The notes below the pieces were generated by a model. The model was not told the DNA's origin. It did not search any database and worked only from the letters and a program-made list of their open reading frames with translations. Position numbers and translations under genes: made by a program. DNA of 64,000 bases, taken from positions 247,864,124 to 247,928,123 of the forward strand of contig NC_061514.1 of assembly GCF_022539505.1 (NCBI RefSeq), in the 5' to 3' direction. Below, piece after piece: positions 1 to 10,818 of the stretch. The DNA comes from Lolium rigidum. Taxonomy: Eukaryota > Streptophyta > Magnoliopsida > Poales > Poaceae. Position 1 is the stretch's first letter. The number at the start of each line of letters is the position of its first letter.

Positions 1-408
1 AACAACTATCCTATTGTGGATCACATTCAGAACTGATTGGAATAAGGAGGTAAGAGCAAGCCTTGCATTTTGATTATCAGATTATTATCACGTTACTGGC
101 TGTTACGTGCACTGGCAAGGGACTCTGAATCTCACATGCCAAGCAGCATCTAAATTATGCGCCAACTCATTATTCTAGGACAATAATTTCACACGACTGT
201 ATGCACGCTTGTGTAATCACTTAGGATGTTTCATTTGTCATCTCTGAATTATATTAAAAACTAGTGCCTCTCGTTAATTTGGGTCAATTATTTCAGCTAA
301 GTGCAGGCTTCTGTAATTATTTAAGTTACGTTGTTTCATTAATCATATCCTATTTTCGCGTTATAAATTAGCTATATTTATTTCGTTAATTGTGTGTCTG
401 AATCATAG

Positions 409-480
409 GTTGAGGAAGCAAGGAGAAGACTAGACAAGTGGGACGATGCAAAGCAGCCTCTTCTCACCAACGTGCAGTGA
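409..480 (+). CDS. Probable last exon of an unrecognised gene (partial)
   Basis: A 24-codon open segment follows an AT-rich, T-rich stretch ending in CATAG, which looks like an intron end, and closes with TGA at 478-480. The peptide is charged, with an EEARRRLDKWDD stretch followed by KQPLLTNVQ. An acidic, leucine-bearing tail of this kind could be the cytosolic C-terminus of a membrane protein, but I do not recognise the family. The rest of the gene would lie left of the window. The call rests only on the splice-like junction and the absence of stops, so it is tentative. Confidence 0.35.
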   Translation, partial: VEEARRRLDKWDDAKQPLLTNVQ

Positions 481-1195
481 TGATGCCGGGGCGAAGATTA
501 AGGTTTATGCTGCTAAGCTAAGCAGACAGATTGATCCAGCAACCAACTTATGTTCAGCGTTATCTCAATTATTTTTAGGAGATGTTTAGTATAAATCAAT
601 CATCTCGTCTGCTACTGCTAACTGCAATTTTTGTTGAGTCAGCTTCATAATGTGATCACGTTCCTTCAGATTTTTCACATGCTATTCTGAATTCTCATTC
701 TGTTCTAGATTCTCCTCACCTAGATAGTACATGCTCTCTTGAGACAATGGTGTGTTGCTTTTCGTAGCGCAAGAACTAAAACACAAATACAAGAAAATTG
801 TTAAACGACCTTTGTGAATGGCATGTGTTAGGCGTCAGTTCGTTGAGAATCTCAAAGATCGGCCACAAGAGCAGTTGTATCTCAATTAAGTGTAAGACCT
901 CGGCCATCCGAATTGTTAGGCTAGGCGGCATCTGCTATTTCGTGGACATCGGACCTTTCCACGCAACATTTTTATGTGTGAACGCAACATCATTTGCAGC
1001 ATTTAGAACACATTCGTGCAGCAAAAAATAATCAAACATATGCACATGTCTCATTCAATGCAGCAAACTCTTTGAGGAAAATTGACTGCAACATAAATGA
1101 CACTAAAAATCAACGAATGTAATAACATGATATCGACTTTAAGGCATGAAGATAACATCTCGGTCAACACCCGAACTCATTGCAACATATGTTAG
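481..1195. other. 3' flank, no further gene seen
   Basis: AT-rich sequence between the putative last exon and the gypsy element. The open frame at 798-1031 has no recognisable features and no splice context, so it is probably 3' UTR or spacer. Confidence 0.4.
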
Positions 1196-1200
1196 ACGTG

Positions 1201-1742
1201 TGTCAAGGGTACTCCTCGGCAATGCCCTCCGATTGGGGCTTAGGGTTGATGGAATCCTGTAGGCTGACACGAGACATCGGTTCACAGACAAGCGGGGAGA
1301 GCGATTTACCCAGGTTCGGGGCCCTCGATGAGGTAAAACCCTTACGTCCTGCCTGTCTGATCTTGTTTATGAAAATATTGGGTTACAATGGGGTGCCGAA
1401 GGGTTCGGCTGAGATCTCGTCGAGAGGCTAAGTGCTGCGGCGACCTAGCTCTAAACTTTTGGTGGCTAAGATTTCTATGATTGATCATGTCCGTCGGCAG
1501 CCCCTCTCCTGGTCTTTATATAGGAGGCCAGGTCTCAAGAGGTCTAACCGAGTACGACTAGATTTACAGTAGTCCTAGTTCTAAACTTTCCTTGTTCGGG
1601 TCCTTCCTTGTCTTGTCCGCAAAGGAATCTTCTGCTGCGCCATTCAAGTGGCCCGCCTTGCCTTCGAGTGCGTTCATGGGCCTTCAACTAGATTGTACAG
1701 GATAGGGCAATGTCGGTTACCCGAAGGGTAATACCCACGTCA
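1201..1742 (-). repeat. 3' LTR of the Tat gypsy element
   Basis: Direct repeat of 11507-12047. On the coding strand it begins TGACGTGGGTATTACCC and ends CCCTTGACA. Being the 3' copy of a minus-strand element, it lies at the left. Confidence 0.95.
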
Positions 1743-1757
1743 GTAGCCCCCGAGTGT
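1743..1757 (-). other. Polypurine-tract-like site of the Tat element
   Basis: On the minus strand the bases just before the 3' LTR read ACTCGGGGGCTAC, a purine-rich run in the position where plus-strand DNA synthesis is primed. Placement next to the LTR is the main support. Confidence 0.6.
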
Positions 1758-1856
1758 CTAGCCGAAAATAGTTCGGGTAGAGACTAAAGCATGCCTCCTC
1801 TTAATGTTCTTCTCCTTGATTGTTCTTATTCGTCTTGAATCAGCATCTTCTTCTTT

Positions 1857-2306
1857 TATCGGGCGCGCGTCCAGCGCTCCCGATGGGAGTAGCCCCTGAG
1901 TCTAGGTACGGATGCTTGCAATCCGTGCATAGACTCAAGTTGTACCACTCGAACGTTTTGCTCTGCCGAAGTTTTTCTGCAAATCTTTATAGGTAATCCG
2001 ATATATTTTCTGCGCGTAAGGGATAATGAGTAACGTGCCCAACTTTTGCTGGTTAACTGCCGATGGCAAAACAACGTCACCCTACACAGAATCAAGTCCC
2101 CGGGCATGATCCTGGAGTGCAAAAAAGTTCTATCGGGTGCGCATCCGGCGCTCCCGATGGGAGTAGCCCCCGAGCTCGTAACCGTGTGCAGACTCAAGCT
2201 GAGCATTCCATCCTTTTCTTCAAACGTTTCTTCTCAGTAATATCTTTGAATCTTCATTTTATCGGGTGCGCGTCCAGCGTCCCGATGGGAGTTGCCCCCG
2301 AGTCTG
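1857..2306 (+). repeat. Three copies of a hairpin-forming ~45 bp repeat
   Basis: Three near copies lie at 1857-1901, 2130-2174 and 2260-2306. The core runs ATCGGG, then about 14 nt containing GCGC/CCAGCGC, then TCCCGATGGGAG, and continues into AGTAGCCCC(C/T)GAG. ATCGGG and CCCGAT are inverted copies, so each unit can fold into a hairpin. The last part also resembles the polypurine-tract region beside the 3' LTR (GTAGCCCCCGAGTGTC at 1744-1759, plus strand). Shorter relatives occur at 5301-5320 and 6544-6560 inside the same element. Confidence 0.8.
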
Positions 2307-2734
2307 AACACGGGACCATCCGATGTTTCTTTATTTTTCTTCGACTGCTCATGATATTCTTTATGACGTCACTGTTGACGTATTGCTGCTGTGGTTTGAC
2401 TGACAAGACTTGACCTGACGGGCCCACCCTAGTTCTGCGCGGACAGTTTTTAGGAAGTGACCAGTGCACGCGCACCGACCGAGGCGTCCCCTCGATTTTC
2501 GCACATCGTGGGAATAATGGGCCGTCGGTTCCGTTCTTCTCTTAGACGCCACGTGTATAGCCAGATCTGATCCACCTCCCACGATGCCTGTGAAGTTATG
2601 GCCACGATCTTGCATAAATTTTTATGGCATAAATAGAGGGCCTCCTTGCTTTTACTTTTCACGCCTCTAACTGCTCATCTTCTCGCCCAGCCTTTCCTGT
2701 CCCCTTTGTTCTTCCTTCAAGAGCTCCACGCGCC

Positions 2735-5193
2735 ATGGGCAAGAAGAAGAGCACCAGCACCTCGGGCGCGGCCAAAGTCAGCCGCGACTGGAGCGCCTCT
2801 GACATTTCCAATCGCGACGTGAACAGGCTGCGAGCCCTCGGCCTCATCTCCTCATCTGACGATGACATTCATCTTCCAGGTGTCGTTTCTCGCCCATGGC
2901 CTCCGAAGGGCTTCACTGTTATGTTTGCTGCTTTCTTATTCCGTGGTCTCTCTCTTCCTGCCCACGAGTTTCTCTGTTCCCTTCTTTTCTTCTACGGGAT
3001 TCAGCTCTGGCAGCTGACCCCAAACTCCATTCTCCACCTTTCTATCTTCATCACTGTCTGTGAAGCCTTCCTCGGCATTGACCCCCACTGGGGTCTTTGG
3101 AGGAAGATCTTCTAGGTGAAGCGTCATAATGACAGCAATGCGCCCCCCCGTCGTCGGTGGCGTTGGCTTTGTTGTCAGGAAGGAGGTCGACTATTTCGAC
3201 TACCCGATGAAGGAATCCGTCCAGGGCTGGCGCAACAAATGGTTTTATCTGCGAGACCCCTCGGTGCCTGGGCGGCGCTCGAATCTCCCTCCTTTTGAAG
3301 ATGTCCTGGCAGCTCATCCGAAGAAGTCCTGGCGAAACGCCCTTTCTCCCGAAGAGAGGGTGATAGCTGACAGGCTGTTCGACCAGGTCGTCGTCCTGAA
3401 GAATACGGGAGGCTTGACGATGTGCGGCACTAAGGTAGTCTCAGTGTTCTTACAACTTCGAGTGCAGCCGCTAATGTCTCGACCCCACCAATTATGGCTT
3501 TATACTAGCAAGGACGACAAGTCGAGGGTCAGCTCCGCCGACCTGTCGGCTGATGAACTTCGAGATGAAGTTCGTCGCTTGACGTGCCTCAGTATGAAGG
3601 ACAATACTGTCTTGACATCGGCCCGTCCCCCTTATGATCTAAACCATCTTCCGACTGAGGTAATTCTTGCTGCTTCTTGCTTGCTGTTATTGTTTATTTC
3701 TTCGTTGTGCTCTACAAACTTTCTTCTCTTTATAGGCCTCCACTGTTGTGGAACCAGAGGATGACGATGATGACTCCGAGGAGACCGAGGACGTTCAACA
3801 GGCCCTTGAGGACAGCGTTGTCCAAGAGGACGATGCTGCCGAGGATGATGCCTTCATCAGGAGCAGGCGACGTAAGCAGATAGACGATGATTTTATTACA
3901 ACGGCTGAATCAAGTCCTAGCGGACAAGATAATGATGTCGTTGGAACTTCTCCGCCTTCCCCCGCTAAAAAAGGTCCGACAGGCTTTTTCACTGCCGAAG
4001 ATGACCTGGACCTGTGAGCATCTTTATCCCTTTGTGACTTATCCTTTGTTATTCTGTATGCTAATCATTTATTTTTCTTAAGCAGCTCTGATGATGATAA
4101 TGTTCCTCTTGCAAAGAGGGCCAAATTATCTTTTGAGAGAACGGCATCAGCTAAGGAGCCGAATCCCTCTCCTGCCAAGTCAACGCCGCCCCCAAGAACG
4201 ACTGTAGAGAAGATTCCGATGTCGAAGGTTATTCCTTCTGGCGACGTTCCCACTTCATCGGCTGCTCGCGACCACGTAAGTGTTTAGTTTGCCTTGATTT
4301 CTCTCTTGCTTCGCCAAGCTTTTTTTTATCCAACTGAATCTTCTTGATTTTCTTTATTGCAGCCGATTTATGCCACAGTTGATGCTGTGGTAGATTTCGC
4401 TGAGCAGTTCACCCGACTGGAGTCTGAAAACGTTCAGCTTCGGAAGACTATCAAAACTTCGGCTGATCAGGTGCTGGAGGCCAACAAGCTTGCCACCGAC
4501 GCCAAGAACGAAAATGTCTTGCTGAATGAGGAGTTGAAGAAGCTGAAGCGGCAGATGAAGGATGAACAAGACGCCAGGCGCGAGGCTGCGGCTACAGTCG
4601 ATAAGAAGGAAGGCGTCCTCCGTGAATCCATCAAGGATTTATTGGGTAAGGTTCATGGCACATGGCTTCTCTCTTGGTATTTCCTTTCTGGTTGCTGATC
4701 TGTCCTTTTTTCAGAGGTTGCCGATATAACCATCACTCGAGCTCATCAGCTTCAGGAGGACTCTACATCTGATGCCCTTTCGCTCGCCGCTGAGTCCAAT
4801 GTCCAAGTTCTTGGACTTCTGCAGAAGACTAAAGGAGCGTTGTCGAGGCTATACTCGATGATCTTCCCAAAGATGAAGCAGGACAAGACTCTTGGCGAGA
4901 TGGCAGATGCTTTCCTTGTCGACTCTTCCAAGCCTGTAGAGGTATTGAAACGTCGCTCCCGCTTGTTTGGGGCGGTTCTTACTTCCCAGCTGCTGATGGG
5001 CCATGGGATGGGGTCCGACTTGGAGAGGTTGTCTAAAGCTTTGCATGTGGGCGACGACAATCATCTAGTCGACCTTGAACCCTTCAAACGATCGGCTGTG
5101 ACATGTGCTAATCAACTCCTGAAATTGGTTGACGAAGCAAAGACCAAGTCTGCATCTGAAGCTGCCCCTGGCTCGTCATCGGCACTTCCTTGA
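2735..5193 (+). pseudogene. Antisense multi-exon ORF of the Tat element (putative gypsy-type transposon domain)
   Basis: A five-exon gene model on the strand opposite to pol: 2735-3659, 3736-4013, 4086-4275, 4363-4645 and about 4715-5193. GT-AG junctions keep frame across all four introns. Exon 1 carries the conserved LTPNSILHLSIF and EAFLGIDPHWGLWRKIF stretches and then GGVGFVVRKEVDYFDYPM. These are hallmarks of the grass protein family labelled 'putative gypsy type transposon'. Exon 2 is very acidic, and exon 4 is a coiled-coil-like stretch (LRKTIK...LNEELKKLKRQMKDEQ). Exon 1 is broken by an in-frame TAG at 3113-3115 and by an extra C in a run of seven C shortly after. The function of this family is unknown. 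Its position between integrase and the 3' LTR matches the antisense ORF of Grande-like elements. Confidence 0.8.
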
Positions 5194-5300
5194 ATGCTTG
5201 TTCTATTAACTGTAATTAAGACCTGACGCAATTTAACTTGTCCCTGTTTTATTTTGGCTCTGTAGCCAGTTCGAACAATCTTTTGAATGTAACATATACA

Positions 5301-5320
5301 CTCCAGTGCTCCCGATGGGA
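5301..5320 (+). repeat. Short copy of the CCCGATGGGAG repeat
   Basis: Reads CTCCAGTGCTCCCGATGGGA, the core of the repeat at 1857-2306, here just upstream of the second antisense ORF. Confidence 0.7.
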
Positions 5321-5362
5321 GATTTATGTTGATGATGTTCTGAACTGGAAGTTGTACTGCAG

Positions 5363-6152
5363 ATTCCTTCATCTTCTTCCCGTGCCGAACTTTTTCCAAG
5401 TTCTTCGACTAGCGATGAATCTGGCCTTCTTCGTCATTTACGTGACCAAGTGTCTCGTTTGAGTAAAGATATTTCCTCCCTTCACGCGATGGCAGTATTG
5501 GTGAAGAAAAAGAGTGAAATAGCAACTGCCATTGAGCAACATGCTCTCGATCGTCTTCATATCGCTACCGAAAGTTTGGGCTGTAAGTGTTAACCCATCT
5601 TTTGATTCCTGACGTAGCTTGGATGTTCCTTTAACTGATGTTCGTTCCTTTACAGTCGTATCTTCAGATAAATCCGAGGAGAACAAGAAGATCCATGAAA
5701 AGGTCGAGGCGATGACTGACGTTGCTCACCCGAAACACGATTTATGGTTGCATCGTCCGAAGGCTGTTATCGTGGCGAAGTTCGAGCATCGGGTAGAGAA
5801 GCTGCATTACTACTTTGATAAATTCTACGCTCATCTCACGATGGTTTGGAAGACTTTGTTCCCTCTGGATCAAGCACCCGAAACTTTGTCTACTTTGTTT
5901 ACCCGATTCAAATCTCCTGAGAGGATTCGACTGTTGGTGCGGAAAGAGCTTCTGACTGGTGCTGAACTTGCCTTTGCTTCAGTATTGGCATGTCATCCAT
6001 CTTTAGACTTGAAAACCGTAGAAAAAACCGAGAGGAGTTTAGGCCAATATTATGATATCGCTAGAGGTCCTGCATATACCATCATCTCACGGATGGAGAC
6101 AGGTATCGAGAGAGATCTGAGGGCCCAAGGGAACCAGGAAGCCCAGTCATGA
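5363..6152 (+). pseudogene. Second antisense spliced ORF, C-terminal part of the same family
   Basis: Two in-frame exons, 5363-5582 and 5656-6152, join at GT-AG sites with phase 1. The product has a coiled-coil-like segment (HLRDQVSRLSKDISSLHAM), then a conserved-looking block containing LFPLDQAPETLSTLFTRF and TGAELAFASVLACHPSLDL, and ends at TGA 6150-6152. I recognise this as the usual C-terminal part of grass proteins carrying the gypsy-type transposon domain. No clear start codon lies immediately upstream. It could be further exons of the 2735-5193 unit bypassing its stop, or a duplicated partial copy. Confidence 0.6.
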
Positions 6153-6704
6153 ATGTAATAACCTTGTACCTGCATAAGATTGTTTTGTATAAATTTAACG
6201 TGTGCTTTGCACATCATGTAATTCTGGCGAATTTATTGTCGAGGGCGGTTGAGTGATCAATTCAACCTGCTCTCCCGACGACTTCGTTGTAATTTGCAAA
6301 TTTATTGCGAAGTCGATATGTAAGTTTTGTAGGAGCAATACCCGTCGATTTAATCGAGGGAATTATACGCTTGGCTTCGTCACACGGTGCACCGGTTTGA
6401 GCCTTATTTCGTGATAGTATAACCATCGACTGCAGCACTCGCGTATTTTCTCGTGGTTTGGATTGGTTGTTTTTGTGCATCATTAATCTTAGCTCCCGTT
6501 GAGAGTATTTAATTAATGACACTATGCGAGCGTATTTTTTTGTCAGCGCTCCCGATGGAAGTAAGAGCCAATGGCAGGGGCCCCGAACGATTTGTTCGGA
6601 TGATGAGGCCTGGATCAAGAAAAAAGGTAAAAACCTGATTAGAATTTTATTCATAATGCAAAAGCAACCTTAAGGGCTGTCGAGTAATAAAAAACAATTG
6701 TATC
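6153..6704. other. Spacer between the antisense ORF and the integrase end
   Basis: Converging 3' ends of the plus-strand antisense ORF and minus-strand pol. It holds one more short copy of the dispersed repeat (GCGCTCCCGATGGAAG near 6545). The open frame at 6262-6654 minus has no recognisable domain. Confidence 0.5.
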
Positions 6705-6995
6705 CTATGTATAGAACCGTCGCAACTGTGCGATGTTCCATGGATTCTCAACGTATTTTCCCAAAGCTAGGTTTTTGAGCCAATATGCTCCTCCTGGTAT
6801 CACTTCAGTGATGATGTATGGTCCTTCCCATGGAGATTCAAGTTTCAAGGGTCTTTCTTGCTTCAGCCGCAGTACCATATCTCCAACATTAAAGATTCGA
6901 CTGCGTATTCGTCGGCTGTGATAATTTCTCAACGCCTGCTGGTATACCGTCGTTCTTGCCAAAGCAATATCTCGAGCTTCGTCAAGGAGGTCCAC
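6705..6995 (-). pseudogene. Integrase C-terminal domain with GPY/F module
   Basis: A 96-codon stretch ending in TAG. It begins after the core in MDLLDEARDIALARTTVYQQ and contains VGDMVLRLK and LESPWEGPYIITEVIPGG, the GPY/F-type module found at the end of gypsy integrases. It is separated from the catalytic core by frame breaks, so integrase is not read continuously here. Confidence 0.85.
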
Positions 6996-7175
6996 AACAT
7001 CCTACAACGCGATGTTGGAAGAGGGTTCTGTGTATGCTGTCACCCGAGGAGCTTCGAACCGAACGTCGGCTGGTAGAACTGCTTCGGCTCCATGTACCAA
7101 GAAGAACGGGGTGTATTGGGTCAACCTGTTAGGTGTAGTACGCAAACTCCAGAGTACGGATGATAATTCCTCGAC

Positions 7176-7832
7176 CTAGGCTCCAGCCGCACCCGTAAGG
7201 CGTTTCTTGAGGCCATCCCCTATTAGACCATTGATCCTTTCCACCTGGCCGTTGGTCTGTGGGTGGGCCACTGATGCAAATTTCAGTTTGATTTCTCTGT
7301 CATCACAAAATTTTCGAAATTCTTTGGAGTCAAAGTTGGATCTGTTGTCTGTGACGATGCTGTGAGGCATACCAAATCGACAGGTTATTCCCCTGAAGAA
7401 CTGAACTGCTGTTTCGGCTTTCTGGTTTCGAACAGGTACTGCCTCGATCCACTTGGTGAACTTGTCGACCGCGACCAGTAAGTACGTGTGTCCTCCAGGC
7501 GACGACCTCGGCAGTGGTCCAACTTGGTTGAGTCCTCATTGAGCAAAGGACCATGCCAGAGGTATTGTCATCAGATCTGTCGCAAGGGCGTGCGGTTTTG
7601 GTGAAAAGCGTTGGCAGGGGTCACATTTCATGACCAGATCTCGAGCATCCGATGCCGCCGTTGGCCAGTAAAATCCTGCCTTGAAGGCTTTCGCCACAAG
7701 GGCCCTGCTTCCTACGTGGTGTCCGCAAGTTCCCTCGTATATCTCGCGCAACAGCGCTTTTCCATTGCCAATGGCAATACACCTTTGAAAGATACCCGAG
7801 ATGTTACGCTTGTAAAGTTCACCATTTACCAC
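7176..7832 (-). pseudogene. Integrase, zinc-binding and catalytic core (frame-broken)
   Basis: 7536-7832 encodes the HHCC zinc-binding region, with histidines in GTCGHHVGSRALVAKAFKAG and cysteines in KCDPCQRF. 7176-7370 encodes the end of the DDE core, with the second aspartate in HSIVTDNRSNFDS and the glutamate in HPQTNGQVERINGLI. The first catalytic aspartate region lies between them in another frame (near 7440-7500), so at least one frameshift or stop separates the parts. The product would insert element cDNA into the chromosome, but this copy cannot make a full enzyme. Confidence 0.88.
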
Positions 7833-7859
7833 AGTGAAGGCCTTTGATCGTCTGACGAT

Positions 7860-9857
7860 TCATCTTGCTTCCACCGGATCCTCCGGCAACTCCTGCTTCG
7901 TCAGGTACGCTAGGAATGGTTTGGTACATAATGGCTCGAGGAGGAGGACTTGTTCCACTGATGGAAGTGGAGATTCTTCAGCAGTTTGTTGCGGGATTGC
8001 CTCCGGTTCATCAACCGATGGCTTTAGGGGTGCCGACGCTTTCTCTTTTATCGATCGTTGAGTGATGACTTCGTAGAACACTCCGTCTGGAATGGGGGAG
8101 CACATGGACCCGATATTCGCCAGGGTGTCGGCTTCCTCGTTGCTGGCTCTGCCGATATGTTTGAGTTCACACCCTTTGAATTTGGCTTCCATATTTTGAT
8201 ACAACTGTCGGTAGGCGATCATGTTGTCACTGACCGCATCACATAGGTTCATCGACTGTTGTACCACCAGGTTTGAGTCTCCGTAAATTTCCAGGCGAGT
8301 TTCCCCACATGCCTTTGTCATCTTCATTCCGTGCAGCAGTGCTTCGTATTCTGCTTCGTTGTTTGTTGGCAGGGAGAAATTCATACGTAGTATGTACTTC
8401 ATCTTATCTCCTTGTGGCGATATCAGTATCACCCCTGCTCCCGCGCCTGTGCTCCGTTTTGACCCGTCGAAATACATTGTCCATGACCCCGACATGTCGG
8501 GTGCTGCTGGCGTCTGTGACTGGATCCAATCTGCCACGAAATCTGGGAGGATTTGGGATTTTATCGCCGTTCGATTAACGTAAGTTATGTCGTGTGGCGC
8601 TATTTCGATGGCCCATTGGGACACTCGACCCGTGGCTTCTGGGTTAGTCATTATGTTTTTCAATGGTGCTTCGCTTACGACGATAATCGGGTGCTCCATG
8701 AAATAATGTCGCAACTTGCGAGCCGACCTCCATACTGCGTACGCTAGCTTCTGATGATGAGGGTATCTCTGCTTTGCGGGTGTGAGTACTTCACTGAGGT
8801 AGTAAACAGGCCTCTGCACACCGTGAACTCTCCCTGCTTCTTCTCGTTCGACGACCAGAACGCTGCTGAAGACTTGCGCCGTTGCGGCTATGTACATAAG
8901 CAGTGTTTCTTTCTCGCGTGGGGTTACGAGGACTGGGGATGTCGACAAGATTTTCTTCAGATTGTCGAAAGACTCCTGCGCCTCCTTTGTCCACTCGAAT
9001 TTTTCCGACTTTTTCATCAAATTATAAAAGGGCAAAGCTTTTTCTCCCAGCTTGGCGATGAATCTGCTAAGCGCTGCCAATCGTCCTGCCAATTGCTGCA
9101 CTTGGTGCAGATTCTTTGGCGGCTCCATGTCGAGAATAGCTTTGATCTTCAAAGGGTTGGCTTCTATTCCTCTAGCTGAGATGAAGTACCCGAGTACTTG
9201 TCCCCCTGGCACTCCGAAGAAGCATTTCTTTGGATTCAACTTGATTTTGTATTTGTCTAGGTTGTCGAAGGTTTCCCGCAAATCGTCGATGAGAGTGGTG
9301 GCGTGCTTCGTTTTTACCACGATATCATCGATGTAAACTTCGATGTTCCTCCCAATCTGTTCTCCAAGGCAAGCTTGCATGCACCGTTGGTAAGTTGCTC
9401 CTGCATTTTTCAGCCCGAAGGTCATGACGTTGTAGCAGAAAACGTCGTGTGGGGTGATGAACGCAGTTAACTCCTGGTCTTCTTTCTTGAGCTTGATCTG
9501 ATTATACCCGGAGTATGCATCGAGGAAGGAGAGGCGATCGCATCCAGCTGTGGAGTCGACTATCTGGTCAATACGAGGCAACGGAAAGTGGTCTTTCGGG
9601 CAGTGCTTATTAAGACTGGTGTAATCGATACACATGCGAAGAGCGGTTGTGTCTTTTTTTGGCACCATGACAGGATTAGCCACCCACTCAGCTTCCTTGA
9701 GCTCCCGAATGAATCCTGCCTTGCGGAGTCGACTAACTTCTTCGCCAATTGCTCTTCTCTTCGGTTCGGAAAATTGGCGCATCGATTGTTGTACTGGTTT
9801 GGCTGTTGGGTCAACATTAAGGGCGTGCTCAGCAAGTTCCCTGGGGATACCTGACAT
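7860..9857 (-). CDS. Reverse transcriptase with RNase H and extra archaeal-type RNase H
   Basis: The longest intact frame in the window (665 codons from the first Met). Reverse transcriptase: MCIDYTSLNKHCPKDHFPLP, then FLDAYSGYNQIKL, and the catalytic YIDD box in EVYIDDIVVKTKH. A degenerate RNase H/connection follows (PVYYLSEVLTPAKQRYPHHQ). A second RNase H follows, with acidic residues in MYFDGSKRSTGAGAGV, NNEAEYEALLHGM and GDSNLVVQQ. This second, archaeal-type RNase H is a marker of the Tat/Athila group. The frame continues upstream from the protease in another frame, so gag-pol is not one open frame. The enzyme would copy element RNA into DNA in the particle. Confidence 0.93.
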   Translation of the reverse strand: MSGIPRELAEHALNVDPTAKPVQQSMRQFSEPKRRAIGEEVSRLRKAGFIRELKEAEWVANPVMVPKKDTTALRMCIDYTSLNKHCPKDHFPLPRIDQIVDSTAGCDRLSFLDAYSGYNQIKLKKEDQELTAFITPHDVFCYNVMTFGLKNAGATYQRCMQACLGEQIGRNIEVYIDDIVVKTKHATTLIDDLRETFDNLDKYKIKLNPKKCFFGVPGGQVLGYFISARGIEANPLKIKAILDMEPPKNLHQVQQLAGRLAALSRFIAKLGEKALPFYNLMKKSEKFEWTKEAQESFDNLKKILSTSPVLVTPREKETLLMYIAATAQVFSSVLVVEREEAGRVHGVQRPVYYLSEVLTPAKQRYPHHQKLAYAVWRSARKLRHYFMEHPIIVVSEAPLKNIMTNPEATGRVSQWAIEIAPHDITYVNRTAIKSQILPDFVADWIQSQTPAAPDMSGSWTMYFDGSKRSTGAGAGVILISPQGDKMKYILRMNFSLPTNNEAEYEALLHGMKMTKACGETRLEIYGDSNLVVQQSMNLCDAVSDNMIAYRQLYQNMEAKFKGCELKHIGRASNEEADTLANIGSMCSPIPDGVFYEVITQRSIKEKASAPLKPSVDEPEAIPQQTAEESPLPSVEQVLLLEPLCTKPFLAYLTKQELPEDPVEAR

Positions 9858-9949
9858 GTCGGATGGTTCCCATGCAAATATCTCCCAGCGCTCATGGAGG
9901 AACTCGATGAGCGCGCCTTCCTATGCATCAGTAAGGTCTGCCAACGTAT

Positions 9950-10507
9950 TGACGTCTTCTTCGGGTCAGTGGGGTGCACCTGCAGCTTCTTGGCTTCCTT
10001 CGCAGCGTCAAACTCGTCGGGTCTTACGTTTCGATTGTCGGCTGGTGGCTGCGTGTGATCTGTAACGGCGTCGACTCCGTTAAGTTCTTCCTTGGCTCCG
10101 AACTTTGAGGCGATCTTTTGGAAGTCCTTGTCGCAGTTGTCTGATCGGGTAAAGCTTCCATGAACGGTTATCGGTGTCCCGTTGTTGCCTGGCATCTTCA
10201 GTTTTAGGTACGCATAATGGGGTACGGCCATAAATTTGGCAAACGCAGGCCTGCTGAGGATGGCGTGGTACTGAGATTCCCAGTCAACTACTTCAAACTC
10301 GATCTTTTCCTTCCTGAAATTTCCAGGCGTGCCAAAGACCACATCCAGTGATGTTTTACCAAGAGAATAAGCGGGTCGAGTCGGTATAATGCCATGGAAT
10401 CCTGTGTCGGACCCTCTTAGCATGTCGACTGTTAAACCCATTGCTCTCGTTGTACTTGCGAATAACAGGTTCAAGCCACTTCCTCCATCCATGAATACTT
10501 TGCTCAT
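9950..10507 (-). pseudogene. Aspartic protease region of gypsy pol
   Basis: Contains FMDGGSGLNLLFA, the DGGS variant of the retroelement protease active site, followed by GTPGNFRKEKIEFEVVDW and YHAILSRPAFAKFMAV, the usual second half of grass gypsy proteases. The frame departs from the reverse-transcriptase frame near 9955, and the connecting segment has an in-frame TAG around 9923. Protease and RT are therefore separated by damage. Confidence 0.85.
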
Positions 10508-10818
10508 ACTGTACCCCCCCTGATCTGTGCTTCAAGAACAAGGGCTGCGTGACCAGGCCTTAGAACGACCTTCGGGTGATCCGCCCTACTAAAGGAGATA
10601 CTCTGATCTGACCAGTCGATGAATTCGGGTGTATCGACCATGGCAACTTCCGCATACTTTACTTCTCGGGAGAATTTTTTGATTTCTCTCTTTGAAAAGC
10701 TGGTTTTATGGATCATGTTGACTTGCCCGCATGGTTCTGGAAACACCTCAGTTGGTACATGCTTGTCTCCTCCTGCTGGCACGTATGGCTCCGGTATGTA
10801 TGGTTCTGGTGGATAACT

